Shown here piece after piece: positions 59,601 through 64,000 of a DNA stretch of 64,000 nucleotides; the first letter of the stretch is position 1; the number at the start of each line of letters is the position of its first letter. This DNA is from Melieria omissa (taxonomy: Eukaryota > Arthropoda > Insecta > Diptera > Ulidiidae). The notes under the pieces were generated by a model that was not told the origin of the DNA, did no database searches, and saw nothing but the letters and a program-made list of their open reading frames with translations. Where the stretch lies: NCBI GenBank assembly GCA_963971225.1, contig OZ020267.1, positions 152,325,920 to 152,389,919 of the forward strand. The letters run 5' to 3'. A program made the position numbers and the translations under genes.

Positions 59601-62600
59601 GGTTAAATTAGTCGTTGTTCGTAGTTGAAGCGGAAAATTGGTTATTTTCGTCAAACGCATTAATTGTTGCCAGAATTTGGCAGCGCTTGAAATCAGCTTC
59701 CTAATAATGTAGCCAAGTGCAGAAACACTGGATTTTAATAAGAAGCTAGTGAGATACTTGGTTCAATGGGTATCAGCGGTTTGATACCGTTTTTGGAGAA
59801 GGCCTCCTCCAGGGTGCACTTAAAGGATCTAAGCGGTTGGAGTGTGGCGGTTGATGCTTACTGCTTGCTACACAAGGTATTCAATTTGTTTTTATTAATT
59901 GGTTTTGTAATAATAATTGCCTGTCTCTGTCGTTCATTCTGAAGGGTGCTTTCGGGTGTGCAGAGAAGCTGGTGAGGGGCCAGGATTCCGACCAGTATGT
60001 AAACTATTGCCTGAAGTATGTCGACTTAATGCTGGGTTTCAACATCAAGCCGATTCTTGTCTTTGACGGACGACACCTACCCGCGAAGGCTTTGACCGAA
60101 AAGCGCCGCCGACAAAGTCGCAAAGAATTAAAGAAACGCGCTGCCGAGCTGTTGCGTTCGGGTGAAGTCAAGGCAGCGGAGTCATGTATGCGCCGCTGTG
60201 TGGACGTGACGCACGAAATGGCGCTGGGTCTCATACGTCAGTGTCGCCAACGTAACGTTGACTGCATTGTGGCTCCGTATGAGGCGGACGCGCAGCTGGC
60301 TTGGTTCTGTAAAATGAAGTTGGTGCAGTGTGTGATAACGGAGGACTCTGATTTGACGGTGTTTGGCGTACAACGCATCATCTTCAAGCTGGACCTAAAC
60401 GGCGCAGGTCTGCTGGTAGATGCAGAGAAGTTCCACCTGGCGATGGGTTGTAGTGTGGAGAAGTACTCGCTCGATAAGTTCCGACGCATGTGCATACTGT
60501 CGGGCTGCGACTATCTCGACTCGTTGCGAGGTATTGGACTAGCGAAAGCATGCAAATTCATGCTGATGACAGAGGAAGACGACATGTGGCGTGCGCTCAA
60601 GAAAATTCCCAAGTACTTGAATCTCAAGAATATGGAGGTGAGTAGACCAGTTTCTGGGAGTGAGTAGCAACATGAATTATATGTTATATTTTGCATTGCA
60701 GGTGGACGACGAATATATTGAACAATTTCTGCAAGCAGAGGCTACATTCAAGTACATGTATATATTTAATCCGCTTAAGCGTTGCATGGAGCGTCTGAAT
60801 GCATTGAAGGACTCTGAAACGGAAGAGCGCTTCTGTTGCAATGCGGGCACTCCGTTGGAGGATACAGAGCAGGCTCTGCAGTTGGCGCTGGGCAACCTCG
60901 ATCCTTTCACCATGAAGCAGCTAGACAACTGGCACCCTGACCGAGCTGGTGGGCTGGCTCAGGCAGCACCAGCTGGCAAACGGATACTACGCGCCGAGCA
61001 CAAAAGTATTTGGCGAGCCAATTTCACACCTCCCAGCTTGTGCAATCAGAAAGTGGTGGAAGAGAAAACCACAAACTGTGCGCTGTTTTTCAAAAAGGTA
61101 GACTTAATCAGCAAAAGTGTTGACGAGGAAATCGCAAACAACAACCGTGCGGAGCAGGCCAAGCCCGACGAGGCGGAGATATTCTCCATATACCAGGAGA
61201 AGGTTGAGGACCTCTATGAACCAAGAGGAAAGCGTTATCGTAGTAACTGCGATGACGATAACGATACTTCGTCGTCACATGCACCTATTGTCACTGCATC
61301 AAGAGCACATAACCCCTTTGCTAAACTACATTCGGCCACAGTCAACTCGTCGATAGCTGTTTGTGAAAATAATTCGCTGCTGAAGGTGTTAAGTCCTAAA
61401 AAGTTGAGCATGGGAGCAATATCTGAGCGGCACCCGTGCTCCAAGCGACTGATCAGTGGGGAGCAAGTAGTCGAAGTGAAAAGTCGCTTCTTTGTGGAGA
61501 ACATAAATAGAGTGAGCAAGAGTCTGTCGTTTGTATGCAAGCCGGATATCACTGACGAAATCGACAAGATTGAAAGTCTGTCACAGCAGCAAGAGAAAAC
61601 GCGGGCACAGCTATATGAGTCGCCGTCGCCCAAGAAATCCGCAAAGCCTGCAGGCGGAGGAAGCCTTGCTGAAAGTAGTGTTGAAGTTGAGAAGGAATCA
61701 AACGTACAGTCATTTGAGGAGCAAACGAATGAAGACAGCAAAAGCAGCCTAGAAAGCGTTATACTGCTATGCGATGAGGACAGTAATTTGGAAAGTATTA
61801 ACGAATCGTCAGCACTCTCTTCGTCCACGTTACCTACTTCCGAACAGAAATTACAGTTTAAATCAATTGAAACGCAAACAAAACGTTTAGGCCTATCAAG
61901 GCAAGTCAAGCCTAGCTCGAGAGCGACTAAAGCTAATGCTAGGTCTGTTAAAGAAAAAAGCGCAGCAGTCAAGTCAAATCAGACGCTTTTAACCAAGTTT
62001 GGCTTTCAACAACGACCCATCTTAAAGTAGTAATGTGATATATAGGTATAGTTATATTAGTTTATTGTGCTTGTTATTGATCGAACGGCGGCGTAATGAT
62101 TGCCCTGATTCAATTGTTGTTTCGTAGAGAAAAATTTTGCTTTCACTTCACACATTGCCACAATTGAAGTTGGCCTATTTATAAGTATGCTAATTAAGTT
62201 TATACAAACAAGTAATGGGTAAATGTAAACCTAGACCACAATCAGATGTTTTCGTATCTGAAAGCATTTGCCTACAATTGAAAAAATAAAACCCGGTCAA
62301 TATTCAATTTCAATAATGACAAAGATTACACTATAAGAAATAAATTGTTTCTATTTAAAAAGCGGCTATGTATAGAAAACTATAAACCAAAATAGCTAAA
62401 ATCGCTTGCTCCAACATTCAATTTAGCACAAGGGAAAAATCCCTCGCAGCCGCGGTCTAGTGAAGCTATCGGTCTTTTGTGCCGATGCACAAATACAATG
62501 TTGTGTACTTGTAAGCGGATGATAAACAATCGGTCACGTTCGATTGCCTTCCATAATTGTCGTAGAGGAGAATTGTCAGTGTTGAAAAAACAAAAACGGA

Positions 62601-63120
62601 AAATTAAAAAATCAACTTTAGTAGCGCGAGTAGTGCTGTAGTAACAGTCTAAAATAACGTAGAATGTATGCACATTTGCGCTGTGTGCGCACGGCAGGTG
62701 ATGCAACAACTTTATGAGCTTTATCTGTTCGCTACGTCTTTTCAAGGGAATAGAAAATAATTTTCCCTTATTCATGGACAGCACTCACCTATCTGGCTTG
62801 ATCAAGTAGTTGCGATCATCGTAGGAGATCAGCTCCGTGATCTCGTTTATCGTGATGCCGTACAGGCGGCGCGCCAGCGACTCCACGTCCTCCGGATTAA
62901 CCTTCGGCCTGATATTCGCGCCCGGCTGAAGCACTTCGCTCTCGTTGGGCTTCATGCTCGGCGGCTCGGTGGTATCCGCTGTGCCGTTGTTGTTGGCAGC
63001 AGTGTTATCGCCCCCGTTGGTATGACCGATGACGTATTTGGCCGTGGCGTCGTACTCGTGATTAAGCGTATACGATTTCTTTGAGAGATTGCTCAGCTCC
63101 ACATTGTTCCACTGTTCCAT
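56651..63120 (-). CDS. HYKK: Hydroxylysine kinase-like (APH-fold) protein
   Basis: Four exons: 63120-62789, 57734-57610, 57534-57335 and 57274-56651. Phases match at each junction, giving 426 residues. Exon 1 gives a variable Asn/Thr-rich N-terminus, then RRLYGITINEITELISYDDRNYLI, the nucleotide-loop region shared with HYKK. Exon 2 has HGYVLKILNAHDSKKPDF, with the ATP-contact Lys. Exon 4 carries the phosphotransferase motif IIHGDYNEQN (Asp about 283, Asn about 288) and the metal-binding IIDFGD (about 306-311). Family knowledge: GTP-dependent phosphorylation of 5-hydroxylysine in lysine/collagen catabolism. Intron 1 is 5 kb and holds the whole EXO1/tosca gene on the opposite strand plus a piggyBac-like element. 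Joining exon 1 to the rest rests on phase and homology order; a transcript would settle it. Confidence 0.88.
58075..59058. mobile_element. piggyBac-like element with subterminal AAGGTCC repeats
   Basis: TTAA at 58075-58078 and 59055-59058 flanks identical inverted ends, CACTCCGAT. Internally both sides carry GCCCAACAAGGTCC followed by an AGGGACCT complement: 58117-58140 on the left and, inverted, near 59019-59046. A further palindromic copy (ACAAGGTCCC and GGACCTTGT) sits at about 58828-58852. TTAA duplication plus short ends plus subterminal repeats is piggyBac architecture. The 984-bp element lacks a catalytic domain. It lies in HYKK intron 1, upstream of EXO1. Confidence 0.75.
58467..58667 (-). 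CDS. Small acidic ORF inside the piggyBac-like element
   Basis: An ATG-started 66-residue frame, very acidic, with an Asp cluster (DSDDDD) near the end. The N-termini of piggyBac transposases are often acidic and disordered, so this may be the surviving first part of the parent transposase, now followed by a stop. There are no catalytic residues. It may equally be a chance frame; I cannot assign a function. Confidence 0.3.
   Translation of the reverse strand: MSEQQAVMQTLVRYLENNEEPYSFTEETNYKDFLPYNETYDAEVELNVTLAVEADSDDDDQTPLLI
59059..59765. other. EXO1 upstream region within HYKK intron 1
   Basis: AT-rich spacer between the piggyBac-like element and the EXO1 start. It should hold the EXO1 promoter. 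No TATA box in a good position was recognised. Confidence 0.4.
59766..62030 (+). CDS. tos: Exonuclease 1 (tosca)
   Basis: Three exons, 59766-59876, 59945-60637 and 60702-62030, all phase 0, give 710 residues. N-terminal XPG-N begins MGISGLIPFLEKA and XPG-I includes YEADAQLAW. The metal-binding acidic residues fall at the human EXO1 positions: D30, D78, E150, D152, D171 and D173, with the next (SGCDY) at 226. A helix-hairpin-helix follows (SLRGIGLAKA). The C-terminal half is Ser-rich and disordered, as in the family, where MMR partners bind. It ends with QTLLTKFGF, which resembles but does not match a PCNA-interacting box. Role: 5'-3' resection in mismatch repair and recombination; Drosophila tosca is female-germline enriched. 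The gene is nested in, and antisense to, HYKK. Confidence 0.95.
62031..62788. other. EXO1 3' UTR and start of HYKK intron 1
   Basis: Follows the EXO1 stop. A minus-strand frame at 62380-62784 (134 codons) abuts the HYKK donor but lacks any family likeness and is most likely intronic chance. Confidence 0.5.
62285..62290 (+). terminator. Polyadenylation signal of EXO1
   Basis: AATAAA about 255 bp after the EXO1 stop codon. Confidence 0.55.
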
Positions 63121-64000
63121 GGCGCAGCCGCAAACCAACCCGTTCTTTATATGTGTACGTGTGTATAATGTGCTCCTGCAATAAGTTCAGTTTTGAATTG
63201 GTACTCCAACTTGTCAAACGCTACGCTGCGATTGTGCTCTTCTCTGTTCACCGTCACGATCGCAAATGCCGTACACGATATTCTCTGCTGGCATGCACGC
63301 AACAACCGGACCGGGTCGGCCGCAAATGTCCGTCTGTGTTGATTTTAGTTGACTGCTTACGAGCGAGCGGCTTTTGCTGCTTCTTCTTTTTTTATTATTG
63401 TTAATTTTCTTTTTGTTCGTCTTATGTGTTTTTGTGGTGTACGTTAGTTATTTACATTATTTGTTTAAATTTGTATTGACTCTTTTTATCTACGCTCCAT
63501 TTCTGGCCCCGCCACTTGTCATGATCCGCTTGCAGGTTTGTGTGCTTGTGAATTTATTCTTTCACAAAGTTGTTAGCACAACTTAAAAATACTTCGCCCT
63601 CAGCTGCCGCCTGCCCACCCGCTGCGACTTAGTGCCCAGACGAGCGCGCACACATAAATCGCCGCCACTGGTTGGATATCATTGTTGACAGTTTCAAGTG
63701 ATAAGACGACAAGTCGCTTATAACGCTTCAAATAAATGAAAAGGAAATTTCTCGTTCTAAATTTGATATTCTGCACTGCGATGCGAATTTGTAAAGCCTG
63801 CAGCTGGATATGGACTGGTGCGTGTGGCAGCCAGCGGCCGCCGAGAGGCACTTGTTCGGCTGCACAATTGAATTTAATGGGTAATGGACCAGTAATCGGA
63901 TTATCCCAATTGTGGCAAATTGAGTTATCTATCTACAAGAGCACCGGCGCCTGTTCCAGTGGGTGGTTAAGTGCCGTCCGCGCAGTTTCAGGCTATTGTT
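63121..64000. other. HYKK upstream region
   Basis: Probably holds the HYKK leader and promoter. Composition changes from GC-balanced (63.1-63.36 kb) to T-rich (63.38-63.6 kb) and back. No TATA box in a good position and no coding exon of another gene were recognised up to the window edge. Confidence 0.4.

Noticed and set aside
62380..62784. 134-codon minus-strand frame next to the HYKK donor
   Set aside because: It lies wholly in the intron by the phase-consistent gene model and resembles no protein.
1..64000. CRISPR array, operon structure or bacterial-type system
   Set aside because: Spliced animal genes throughout and no regularly spaced repeats; the window is eukaryotic.

Overview
This is a window of a higher-fly (schizophoran dipteran) nuclear genome. 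The evidence is AT-rich DNA full of CAA/GTT microsatellites, genes with short 60-180 bp introns, and insect-type genes such as a full male-specific-lethal-1 (msl-1) and a DnaJ-H/Sirt1 head-to-head pair that I recall from Drosophila 34A. The spread-out layout and abundant small DNA transposons fit a tephritid fruit fly better than Drosophila, but that is inference. From memory, several of these genes map to Drosophila 2L, so the window may be Muller element B.

Layout. Positions 1-28.6 kb hold no gene I can defend. This stretch is a mosaic of trinucleotide-rich, UTR-like DNA and mobile elements: TTAA-flanked MITEs, hAT-like MITEs with 8-bp duplications, a degenerate tandem repeat, and two nested clusters. 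One cluster is a hAT-like repeat holding a Tc1/mariner-type element that itself holds a tRNA-derived SINE. The other is a LINE fragment holding a SINE that holds a terminal-inverted-repeat element.

Positions 28.7-35.5 kb hold DnaJ-H (minus, type I Hsp40 with a CaaX end) and Sirt1 (plus), divergently transcribed from a 1.9-kb spacer. Positions 35.5-40 kb are AT-rich with a few GC-rich islands and one possible orphan exon. At 40-49 kb SNX29 (minus) and SERAC1 (plus) diverge, and SERAC1 then meets Tipin (minus) tail to tail. Tipin and msl-1 (plus) diverge around 50.5-52.2 kb, with a SINE remnant and a MITE between them. At 56.6-63.1 kb a hydroxylysine-kinase gene (HYKK, minus) carries a 5-kb first intron. 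That intron contains the complete EXO1/tosca gene on the opposite strand and a TTAA-flanked piggyBac-like element.

How the genes relate: they are mostly housekeeping and chromatin genes (protein folding, deacetylation, endosomal sorting, phospholipid handling, replication-fork protection, dosage-compensation scaffold, lysine catabolism, 5' exonuclease). There is no operon-like logic. The visible organisation is shared promoters and nesting. I did not find a convincing new biological system. The most informative structures are the nested transposon clusters with readable insertion order, the gene-in-intron arrangement, and several small regulatory oddities: uORFs, a 69-bp intron whose length is divisible by three, and a perfect 22-bp palindrome.
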